Source of the DNA: Alphaproteobacteria bacterium | GTDB taxonomy: Bacteria; Pseudomonadota; Alphaproteobacteria; Puniceispirillales; Marisalimonadaceae | Reading direction: 5' to 3' | DNA: 64,000 bases | NCBI GenBank assembly: GCA_004213885.1 | Contig: SGYL01000001.1 | Location: 186,001-250,000, forward strand | Shown here: positions 57,408-64,000 of the stretch, one piece after another | Position numbering within the stretch: the stretch's first letter is position 1 | How the letters are laid out: each line of letters starts with the position of its first letter | The notes under the pieces: model-generated | What the model was told of the DNA's origin: nothing | What the model saw: only the letters and a program-made list of their open reading frames with translations | The model's database searches: none | Position numbers and translations under genes: made by a program

Positions 57408-57541
57408 TAGACAAAGAATAATTTTTTTTAATGTAATTTTTTGTATAAAGTTTAACTATAATTGAATTGCATTTAGTTTAAAATCATTCTAAGTTACATT
57501 AATCAAATTTCTTAAATAATTAGTTAGATATGGAGGAATTA

Positions 57542-58642
57542 ATGAAAAGAAGAGATTTTTTATCTAAGGCTGGTTTAGGAGTTACCGCCGGTGTTATAGG
57601 CGCAAGTACTTTATCGACTCCAGCTATTTCAGGAGGTCATAAAACAATAAATGTTGTTTCTACATGGCCAAGAGATTTTCCTGGTCTAGGTCTTTCTGCA
57701 CAGAGGTTATCAGCAAGAATTACTGAACTTTCCGAAGGTAAGTTAAAAGTTAATTATTTTGCAGCAGGAGAAAAAGTTGGAGCTTTTGATGTGTTTGATG
57801 AAGTTGCATCTGGAAACTCTCAAGCCTACATTGCTGCAGAATATTATTGGAAAGGTAAACATGCAGCTTTTAATTATTTCACATCAGTGCCATTTGGCAT
57901 GACAACTGTGGAGTGGAATGCATGGATTAAATTTGGTGGTGGCCAAAAGCTTTGGGATGATTTGTCAGGTGAGTTTGGTTTAAAAGCACTTCCTTGTGGA
58001 GGAACAGGAACTCAAGCGGGTGGTTGGTTTAATAAAGAGATCAACTCAGGTGAAGACTTAAAAGGTTTAAAAATGAGAATACCTGGTCTTGGTGGAACAG
58101 TTATGTCAAAACTTGGAGCATCTCCAGTTTCACTACCTGGTGGACAAATTTATGAAAATTTAGTGTCTGGTTCAATTGATGCCACTGAATGGGTTGGTCC
58201 ATATAATGACTATTTCATGAAATTTTATGAGGCTGCTAAATTTTACTACACTGGCGGAATGCATGAGCCGGGTTCTTGTCTTGGTATGGGTTTTAATGCA
58301 GGTTTTTGGGGTAAGTTAACCAAAACTGAACAAGCTCTTATTACAGCAGCATGCATGGAAGAACATGCGGCGCAATATGAAGAAACTTGTGCGAAAAATG
58401 GTGAGTATCTTGAAAAGTTAGTTAAAGATCATGGAACTAAAGTAAAGTCATTTAATGATGATGTATGGGATGCTTTTGGAGAAGCTGCTGCTGAGGTTTT
58501 TGAGGAGACAAGAGCTCACTCTGCAATGGCAAAAAAAGTTGATGATGCTTATCAAGGCTTCATGAAAGAATGTGGTACGATGATGGCTAATTTTGAGATT
58601 AGCTATGTTAATCAAAGAAATAGAGTACTAGATATCTCTTAA
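57542..58642 (+). CDS. TRAP transporter substrate-binding protein (TakP-like DctP family)
   Basis: I start at the ATG at 57542, five bases after GGAGGA; an upstream in-frame ATG at 57530 would bury that site. The 366-aa precursor opens with a twin-arginine signal (MKRRDFLSKAGLG, cleavage near AISGG). The text 'GGWFNKEINSGEDLKGLKMRIPGLGG' holds the Arg that binds the carboxylate, and 'SIDATEWVGPYND' is typical of the TakP/2-oxoacid group. It feeds an organic acid to the membrane permeases encoded next. A perfect hairpin follows. Confidence 0.92.
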   Translation: MKRRDFLSKAGLGVTAGVIGASTLSTPAISGGHKTINVVSTWPRDFPGLGLSAQRLSARITELSEGKLKVNYFAAGEKVGAFDVFDEVASGNSQAYIAAEYYWKGKHAAFNYFTSVPFGMTTVEWNAWIKFGGGQKLWDDLSGEFGLKALPCGGTGTQAGGWFNKEINSGEDLKGLKMRIPGLGGTVMSKLGASPVSLPGGQIYENLVSGSIDATEWVGPYNDYFMKFYEAAKFYYTGGMHEPGSCLGMGFNAGFWGKLTKTEQALITAACMEEHAAQYEETCAKNGEYLEKLVKDHGTKVKSFNDDVWDAFGEAAAEVFEETRAHSAMAKKVDDAYQGFMKECGTMMANFEISYVNQRNRVLDIS

Positions 58643-58645
58643 AAA

Positions 58646-58676
58646 AAAAGGATTAGGAATAATTCCTAATCCTTTT
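58646..58676 (+). terminator. Perfect stem-loop between dctP and dctQ
   Basis: AAAAGGATTAGGAAT (58646-58660) and ATTCCTAATCCTTTT (58662-58676) form a perfect 15-bp dyad four bases after the binding-protein stop. The run of T is short. It is probably a partial terminator or 3'-end stabiliser and could work on both strands. Confidence 0.75.
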
Positions 58677-58690
58677 AAAAAATCCAATAT

Positions 58691-59650
58691 ATGAATACAT
58701 CAGATTTATTATTAAAACTTTTTGGGTGGTTATCAATAAGCTTAGTTGTAGCTTACTTAATTGATAATGTCTTGATTGTAGGGTTCAATTTTCCAGGAGC
58801 TTTTAGTATTTTTACAAACTTTAGTTTAGTGGGATTGCTTGAATTTTTCATATATATAATAATTGCTTTAATTACTTTTTTTATTGTAAGAAAAAGCAAT
58901 TCAAATTTTAGAAATAATTCTCAATTACTTCATAATTTAAATATTTATTTAATACGATCTTTTTTTTGGATTATCTTAATTACTGGTTTAGTTGATATTG
59001 CAATTGCATTCATGAGGGTTGAAAAAATATTCGAATTTTTTCTAGGTAAAGAAATTTCATCAAATTTTAGCAGACCTGTATTCGTAGGAATGTATTTCCA
59101 TGTGCCTTTAATTATTTTAGGTTTTATAATTGCCAAATTCACAAAAACAATTGGTTTTCATTGGTTGTCTCTTTTGATTGTTGCTTCAGAATTATTAATT
59201 GTCATCACCAGATTTATATTCTCATATGAACAGACTTTTATGGGTGATTTAGTAAGATATTGGTACGCTGGGTTGTTTCTATTTGCATCGGCATATACTC
59301 TCTATGAAGATGGACACGTACGAGTTGATATAATTTATCAAGGTCTAAAAGAAAAAACAAAAAATCTAGTTAATTGTTTTGGAAGTATTTTACTAGGTTG
59401 GTCAACATCTATTGTAATTATTTTACTATGCTTTTATGGAAAGCAATCTATTGTTAATAGTCCAGTGGCAAATTTTGAAGTAACCCAGCAAGGTAGTGTA
59501 GGTATGTTTATAAAGTATCATATGGCAGTTTTTCTCGCAATTTTTGGAATAACGATGTTAATCCAATTCATAAGTTATTTTTTTGAATCAATTGCCGATT
59601 ATAAAAATGAAAAAGGAAAAAGAATTATAGAGACTTCTACAAGTCATTAA
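58691..59650 (+). CDS. TRAP transporter small permease (DctQ family) with extra N-terminal membrane domain
   Basis: This 319-aa protein has about eight hydrophobic helices. The C-terminal ~170 residues carry the DctQ core ('TFMGDLVRYWYAGLFLFASAYTLYEDGHVRVDIIYQ' region), as in the mannitol/2-oxoacid group. The first ~150 residues hold four further helices not found in the usual ~170-230 aa DctQ. The core contacts DctM and the binding protein. The added domain has no sequence feature I recognise. It is followed after six bases by dctM. Confidence 0.85.
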   Translation: MNTSDLLLKLFGWLSISLVVAYLIDNVLIVGFNFPGAFSIFTNFSLVGLLEFFIYIIIALITFFIVRKSNSNFRNNSQLLHNLNIYLIRSFFWIILITGLVDIAIAFMRVEKIFEFFLGKEISSNFSRPVFVGMYFHVPLIILGFIIAKFTKTIGFHWLSLLIVASELLIVITRFIFSYEQTFMGDLVRYWYAGLFLFASAYTLYEDGHVRVDIIYQGLKEKTKNLVNCFGSILLGWSTSIVIILLCFYGKQSIVNSPVANFEVTQQGSVGMFIKYHMAVFLAIFGITMLIQFISYFFESIADYKNEKGKRIIETSTSH

Positions 59651-59656
59651 TTAGTT

Positions 59657-62311
59657 ATGGAATTATTATTTTTAGCAATACTTGTAATTTTAATGGCAAT
59701 AGCTCTTGGATCTGGTTATCCGGTTGCTTTTGCCTTACCAGGATCTGCAATCATGTCAATATTACTGGCTGGTTTAACAGGTTTTTTACTTGAAGGAAAT
59801 GTTGATGCATATTTTCATACTGGTGGTGCTATAGAGTGGCTTTCCGCAGGTGTAACCAATCTTAGAGGTGTCTACTGGGAAGTAGAAAGAGATACTCTTA
59901 TAGCAATACCCTTATTCATTTTTATGGGAATTATGCTCCAAAGATCTAAAATAGCAGAAGACTTACTTGTTACTATGGCTCAATTATTTGGTCCAGTAAG
60001 AGGTGGTTTAGGTATCTCAGTTGTTTTCGTAGGTGCTTTACTTGCTGCAACTACTGGCATAGTGGGAGCAACCGTAGTAGCAATGGGTTTAATATCTCTC
60101 CCAGCAATGTTAAGAAATAAATATTCAACTCCTTTAGCAACAGGTACAATTGCTGCTTCAGGAACACTGGGTCAAATTATTCCACCGTCAATAGTTCTTA
60201 TTATTTTAGCTGACCAATTATCATCTGCATCTGATCAAGCTAGTACAATGAGAAAGTCTTTGTATAAAGAAACAACAGGTGAATTAACTATGCCTTCAGT
60301 GTTTGACGTGATTTCTACAAGTGCTGGTGAAATGTTTTTAGGTGCCTTCGTACCAGGACTACTTCTTGTTGGAATTTATATGGCATTTATTTTAATAGCA
60401 GCCTATTTATTTCCCAAAATAGCACCCCCAGTTCCTTATAAAGGTAATATGGACAAAAAATTTTGGATAAATGTATTTTTAATATTAATTCCACCTTTAA
60501 CATTAATTATTTTAGTATTAGGATCAATTATTTCTGGAATTGCTACTGTAAATCAGGCTGGGGCAATTGGAGCTGCAGGCGCAATTGTTATGGCGGGATA
60601 TAGACAAACTTCTGGAAGTAAGTCATCGTATTATCCTGCATTGATAATTTTGATTGGGTTAGTCTTAATCGGATATGCAATTTCTCAATACGATATGAAT
60701 ATTAAATTAATTAACTCATTTGAAGATAAAATAGGAATATTTTTAGGTCTTTTAGGATCTAGCTTGGTAGTCATATCTCTAATATGGAGTGGAAAGCGGC
60801 TTTTCAATAAAGAAAACACTATGCAAGAAGTAATGCTTGAGACTGCGAAAACTACCTCATTAGTGTTTATTATCCTCCTTGGCGCTGCTATGCTCACTGC
60901 TGCTTTTAGAGCTTTTGGAGGAGAAGAATTAGTAAAAGATTATTTAAACTCTCTTCCGGGTGGTTTTTGGACAAAGTTTGTTATTGTAATGGCAGTGATT
61001 TTTGTTCTTGGTTTTTTTCTTGATTTCATTGAGATTGCTGTTGTTGTTGTGCCAATTGTAGCACCAATCCTCTTAGCAGATCCGTCTGCAAATATTACTG
61101 CTGTATGGTTAGGAGTAATGATTGGATTGAATATACAAACCTCTTTTTTAACTCCTCCTTTTGGATTTGCATTATTTTACTTGAGGGGAGTTGCATCGAA
61201 GGCAGTTAAAACTTTAGATATGTATAAGGGGGTTATCCCATTTATTGCGCTACAACTTTTAGCATTAACAATCGTTGGGATTTATCCCACATTAGTCAAT
61301 TATTTGCCTAACAGGGTAAGTTATTTATCTGAAAATTCTCCTCCTCCAAGGAATCCTAAATTACAAATTTGTATAGAGGATTATATAAAAGAAAAATATT
61401 TTATTGGAAATAATGAAATTAAAAACAATATTGAAGTTTTTAAAAATAAAGATTTATCATCTTTAGACAAAAACTATAGTCAAATCATCTTATCTTCTCT
61501 CTCTGGTATTGATGAAGCTATTGGTTCATTAAAAAAGGCGTATGATATAAATCAGGAAATTTCTGAAAAATCAAAAGAATATTTACCAGTCTTAAATGAA
61601 GTTAGGGGAATACAAAGAGTTAACTTAGCATTAACTAAAGAGCTTGAAGAAAAACAAATTATCTTGGATAGAATTGATCGAGCTGATACTAGGTCATTGA
61701 AAAAGATTAATGATGAAATCCAAAATATTAAACTTAAAATTAACTCAAATAACAAAACCATACCTAATGATTGGACTTCTATTAACAACAATTTTAAAAA
61801 AATAGTTAAATTAGAACAGAAAAAAAGAAATGACTATAGAAGGCTAGCAGACAATTCGTATGAAAAATTAGCTATTCTTTCTTTATTATTAAGTACAGTT
61901 GATGATTTTAAAAAGTTTAATGATAATTTTATTGATTTAAAATCTAAATTAGGTCAACAAAACAAGTTAATACTTTCAGAACAAGTTAAATCTTTATCTA
62001 AAAAGATAAGTGAATTACCAGATAATAGAAAAATAACTTCTCATCTAAATAAAGTTAGACGAGAACTTAAAAAGAAGAAAGTTAAGATGGAAAAAGTTTA
62101 TAAACTTTACGATAAATCTTATTCTGAATATCTAAAAAAACTAAAATCACTCAACAAAATTGATCCATCAGTTTTATTGAATTTAAATAAATTTTTAAAT
62201 TCAATTAAATATAATGTTGGTGTAAGACAGCAACCAAAGTTAAATAGAGATTTAGCCCTTTATGCGGCAACCTGTAATGCTGATCATAAAGATTTATCAA
62301 TACACTTTTAA
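59657..62311 (+). CDS. TRAP transporter large permease (DctM family) with long coiled-coil C-terminal tail
   Basis: This 884-aa protein is about twice the normal ~430. The DctM core is clear: 'ERDTLIAIPLFIFMGIMLQRSKIAEDLL', 'GALLAATTGIVGATVVAMGLISLPAML', 'AASGTLGQIIPPSIVLIILADQL' and, late, 'LGFFLDFIEIAVVVVPIVAPIL'. An insert with extra hydrophobic helices lies between ~255 and 400. After residue ~560 ('YPTLVNYLPNRVSYL') the membrane part ends. About 320 Lys/Glu/Asn-rich residues with heptad-like helices follow, up to the stop. It imports an organic acid with sodium. The tail's role is unknown. The stop abuts the next ATG. Confidence 0.88.
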   Translation: MELLFLAILVILMAIALGSGYPVAFALPGSAIMSILLAGLTGFLLEGNVDAYFHTGGAIEWLSAGVTNLRGVYWEVERDTLIAIPLFIFMGIMLQRSKIAEDLLVTMAQLFGPVRGGLGISVVFVGALLAATTGIVGATVVAMGLISLPAMLRNKYSTPLATGTIAASGTLGQIIPPSIVLIILADQLSSASDQASTMRKSLYKETTGELTMPSVFDVISTSAGEMFLGAFVPGLLLVGIYMAFILIAAYLFPKIAPPVPYKGNMDKKFWINVFLILIPPLTLIILVLGSIISGIATVNQAGAIGAAGAIVMAGYRQTSGSKSSYYPALIILIGLVLIGYAISQYDMNIKLINSFEDKIGIFLGLLGSSLVVISLIWSGKRLFNKENTMQEVMLETAKTTSLVFIILLGAAMLTAAFRAFGGEELVKDYLNSLPGGFWTKFVIVMAVIFVLGFFLDFIEIAVVVVPIVAPILLADPSANITAVWLGVMIGLNIQTSFLTPPFGFALFYLRGVASKAVKTLDMYKGVIPFIALQLLALTIVGIYPTLVNYLPNRVSYLSENSPPPRNPKLQICIEDYIKEKYFIGNNEIKNNIEVFKNKDLSSLDKNYSQIILSSLSGIDEAIGSLKKAYDINQEISEKSKEYLPVLNEVRGIQRVNLALTKELEEKQIILDRIDRADTRSLKKINDEIQNIKLKINSNNKTIPNDWTSINNNFKKIVKLEQKKRNDYRRLADNSYEKLAILSLLLSTVDDFKKFNDNFIDLKSKLGQQNKLILSEQVKSLSKKISELPDNRKITSHLNKVRRELKKKKVKMEKVYKLYDKSYSEYLKKLKSLNKIDPSVLLNLNKFLNSIKYNVGVRQQPKLNRDLALYAATCNADHKDLSIHF
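61350..62308 (+). other. Region encoding the coiled-coil tail of the large permease
   Basis: Residues ~565-884 lack hydrophobic helices. They show long charged stretches such as 'EEKQIILDRIDRADTRSLKK', 'NFKKIVKLEQKKRNDYRRLA' and 'VRRELKKKKVKMEKVYKLYD'. Two Cys flank the region (near 'LQICIED' and 'AATCNAD'). No break, stop or second ribosome site separates it from the membrane part. Confidence 0.75.
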
Positions 62312-63898
62312 ATGTTTCAGACAATTAAATCTTGTAATAACATGATGGTTAGTCCTCATTGGATGGCAACACAAGCAGGAATAGACATTATGCGAAATGG
62401 TGGAAATGCTATTGAAGCCATGATATCATCTGCCGCGGTAATTTCAGTTGTATATCCTCATATGAATTCATTAGGTGGAGATAACTTTTGGTTAATTAAC
62501 ACTTTTGATCAAAAGTTAATTGGTATTGAAGCTACAGGATTTTCTTCAGAAAAAGCAACCATATATTTTTATAATTCAATTGGATTAAAACAAATACCTG
62601 GCAGAGGTGATTTTTCTGCAATTACAGTTCCGGGTGTTGTCAGTGGTTGGATGAAAGCTTATGAATATAGTTTACGAAAATTGAACGGCAAAAAATCATT
62701 AGAAGAAATTTTAGATCCAGCTATACAAATTGCTAATTCTGGGTTTTCAGTAACTTCCACACTAGAAAAAAACTTGAAAAGTAAAAAATCCGAATTAATA
62801 AATTTAAAAGAATTTTCTAATAAATATTATTCAAATGAATTAATAGAAGGTTCAGTTATTAAATTTCCAGAAATGGCTGAAACTTTTAAATTACTTGTTA
62901 AAAATGGACTTGATGATTTTTATAGAGGAAAGATTTTCAAAAAGATTTTTTCAGATATAAAAAAAACTAATTGCATATTAACAGAAAATGATTTTAAAAG
63001 TTTTAATTCAAGATTTGTAGAGCCAATTCAATTAAGTTTGGATGATTGTAAGGTCTATAATTTACCTCCTCCGACTCAAGGCGTGGCTTCCTTATTGATA
63101 CTTGGGATACTAAACAAACTTAAACATAAATGTGAATCAGAGTTTAATTTTATTCACAGTATTGTAGAAGCTACTAAAAAATCCTTTATATTAAGAGATA
63201 AATATGTAACTGATCCAGATTATATGAGAATAAATATTAATGATTTAATAAATGATGATTTATTTTCAAAACTAGCAAATGAGATAAATTATAAAAAAGC
63301 TCTGGAATGGCCTATAACATCCCAAAAAGGGGATACAGTTTGGTTGGGTTCGTCTGATCAATTTGGAAATTCAGTTAGTTTTATTCAGAGTATTTTTTGG
63401 GAATTTGGATCAGGCATTTATCTGCCAGAAACTGGTATTACATTGCAAAATCGAGGAGCAAGTTTTTCTTTAAATAGTAAAAGTCACAATGTTCTTTGTC
63501 CTAGAAGAAGACCTTTTCATACAATTCAACCAGCTTTAGCAAAGTTTAATGATGGACGATGTTTCTTATATGGTACTATGGGCGGTGATGGACAACCACA
63601 GACACAAGCAACAATTTTTTTGAGATACAAAGAATTGAAACAAAATCTTCAAGATGCAATAAACAATCCCAGGTGGTTGCTTGGCAAAACTTGGGGAGAT
63701 GACGTTCATAACCTTAGATTAGAAAAAAGGTTTGATGATAAAATTTTAAAAAGATTAATTAAGGCAGGTCATGAAATACAATTAGTAGATGATTTTGATG
63801 AGGTTATGGGACATGCCGGTGCAATAGTTACAGATCAATATGGAAATAAAGAAGCTGGGTTTGATTTAAGGAGTGATGGAATTGCTCTAGGAAATTAA
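62312..63898 (+). CDS. Gamma-glutamyltransferase-family protein (YwrD-like)
   Basis: This 528-aa Ntn-hydrolase has 'MVSPHWMATQAGIDIMRNGGNAIEAMISSAA' near the N-terminus. The expected autoprocessing/nucleophile Thr342 is in 'KGDTVWLGSSDQFGNSVSF', followed by 'GSGIYLPETGITLQNRGASFS' and 'TMGGDGQPQ'. These are YwrD-type motifs. No signal peptide is seen, so it should be cytoplasmic. It would split gamma-glutamyl bonds or related amides. Its ATG directly follows the stop of dctM, so it belongs to the TRAP operon and may act on the imported compound. Confidence 0.88.
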   Translation: MFQTIKSCNNMMVSPHWMATQAGIDIMRNGGNAIEAMISSAAVISVVYPHMNSLGGDNFWLINTFDQKLIGIEATGFSSEKATIYFYNSIGLKQIPGRGDFSAITVPGVVSGWMKAYEYSLRKLNGKKSLEEILDPAIQIANSGFSVTSTLEKNLKSKKSELINLKEFSNKYYSNELIEGSVIKFPEMAETFKLLVKNGLDDFYRGKIFKKIFSDIKKTNCILTENDFKSFNSRFVEPIQLSLDDCKVYNLPPPTQGVASLLILGILNKLKHKCESEFNFIHSIVEATKKSFILRDKYVTDPDYMRININDLINDDLFSKLANEINYKKALEWPITSQKGDTVWLGSSDQFGNSVSFIQSIFWEFGSGIYLPETGITLQNRGASFSLNSKSHNVLCPRRRPFHTIQPALAKFNDGRCFLYGTMGGDGQPQTQATIFLRYKELKQNLQDAINNPRWLLGKTWGDDVHNLRLEKRFDDKILKRLIKAGHEIQLVDDFDEVMGHAGAIVTDQYGNKEAGFDLRSDGIALGN

Positions 63899-64000
63899 GT
63901 TTTAGACCATTTTCCATCTGAATATAATTCTCCCTCCTTAAACTTTAATTTATAATTCATTCTAGGTGCATTTTTGATATAATAACCTAAATAGACATAG
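63895..64000 (-). CDS. bpt: Aspartate/glutamate leucyltransferase, C-terminal end only (cut by right edge)
   Basis: Read on the minus strand, the last 34 codons give 'YVYLGYYIKNAPRMNYK', then 'LKFKEGELYSDGKWSKT' and a stop at 63895-63897. The 'YVYLGY-I---P-MNYK-KF-P-E' pattern is the hallmark of the C-terminal half of arginyl/leucyl-tRNA-protein transferases. Bacterial Bpt adds Leu to N-terminal Asp/Glu to mark proteins for ClpS-ClpAP degradation. Its stop overlaps the gamma-glutamyltransferase stop on the other strand. Confidence 0.8.
   Translation of the reverse strand, partial: YVYLGYYIKNAPRMNYKLKFKEGELYSDGKWSKT

Overview
The window looks like chromosomal DNA of a streamlined, very AT-rich marine alphaproteobacterium. 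The evidence is the low GC by eye, tight gene packing with many 1-35 bp overlaps, a housekeeping run folK-rpoZ-rsh-DUF2062-pdxJ-acpS-lepB-rnc-era-recO-parC in the alphaproteobacterial order, a DUF2842 gene, and many high-affinity uptake systems (Liv-type ABC, Pst, TRAP). A SAR11-like or HIMB59/AEGEAN-169-like lineage is my inference from style only. I saw no rRNA, tRNA, transposase, integrase or CRISPR array, and no gene-free stretch longer than 300 bases.

Region 1 (1-19.9 kb) is a type I secretion locus. A giant RTX adhesin-like protein is cut by the left edge. It is followed by its export machine (TolC-like channel, ABC exporter, HlyD-like adaptor), a CRP-type regulator, a second giant secreted protein (1752 aa) with repeat modules and a coding minisatellite, and a small cytosolic-looking protein. 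A near-perfect CRP-type operator lies between the regulator and the second giant gene, and the regulator carries the matching recognition helix.

Region 2 (20-26 kb) is a branched-chain-amino-acid-type ABC operon ending in an amidase, which suggests uptake and hydrolysis of an amide. A glutaredoxin-DinB fusion (minus strand) and a 3-hydroxyisobutyrate-dehydrogenase-family reductase follow.

Region 3 (27.9-36.4 kb) is a phosphate/arsenate island. The operon pstSCAB-phoU runs rightward behind a well-formed PHO box. Divergent from it is an operon with an enoyl-CoA-hydratase-family gene, an ArsJ-associated GAPDH and the ArsJ efflux transporter. Together these would import phosphate and remove arsenate that enters with it as 1-arseno-3-phosphoglycerate.

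Region 4 (36.4-45.3 kb) is mixed metabolism: a DadA-like oxidase, DUF2842, an MFS carrier, a VOC/SDR/TauD-type catabolic group, a YliI-like PQQ sugar dehydrogenase, a TauE exporter with a previously easy-to-miss DUF2256 mini-protein, a nitroreductase and a threonine/serine dehydratase.

Region 5 (45.3-57.4 kb) is the housekeeping block from dapA-smpB to parC. The era gene appears to start with ATT.

Region 6 (57.5-64 kb) is a TakP-type TRAP operon with an oversized small permease and a large permease carrying a ~320-residue coiled-coil tail. A gamma-glutamyltransferase-like gene follows directly, and the right edge cuts a convergent bpt (aminoacyl-transferase) gene.

Three unrelated uptake operons (Liv, Pst, TRAP) each carry a stem-loop directly after the binding-protein gene. 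This fits a shared way of making the binding protein in excess over the membrane parts.
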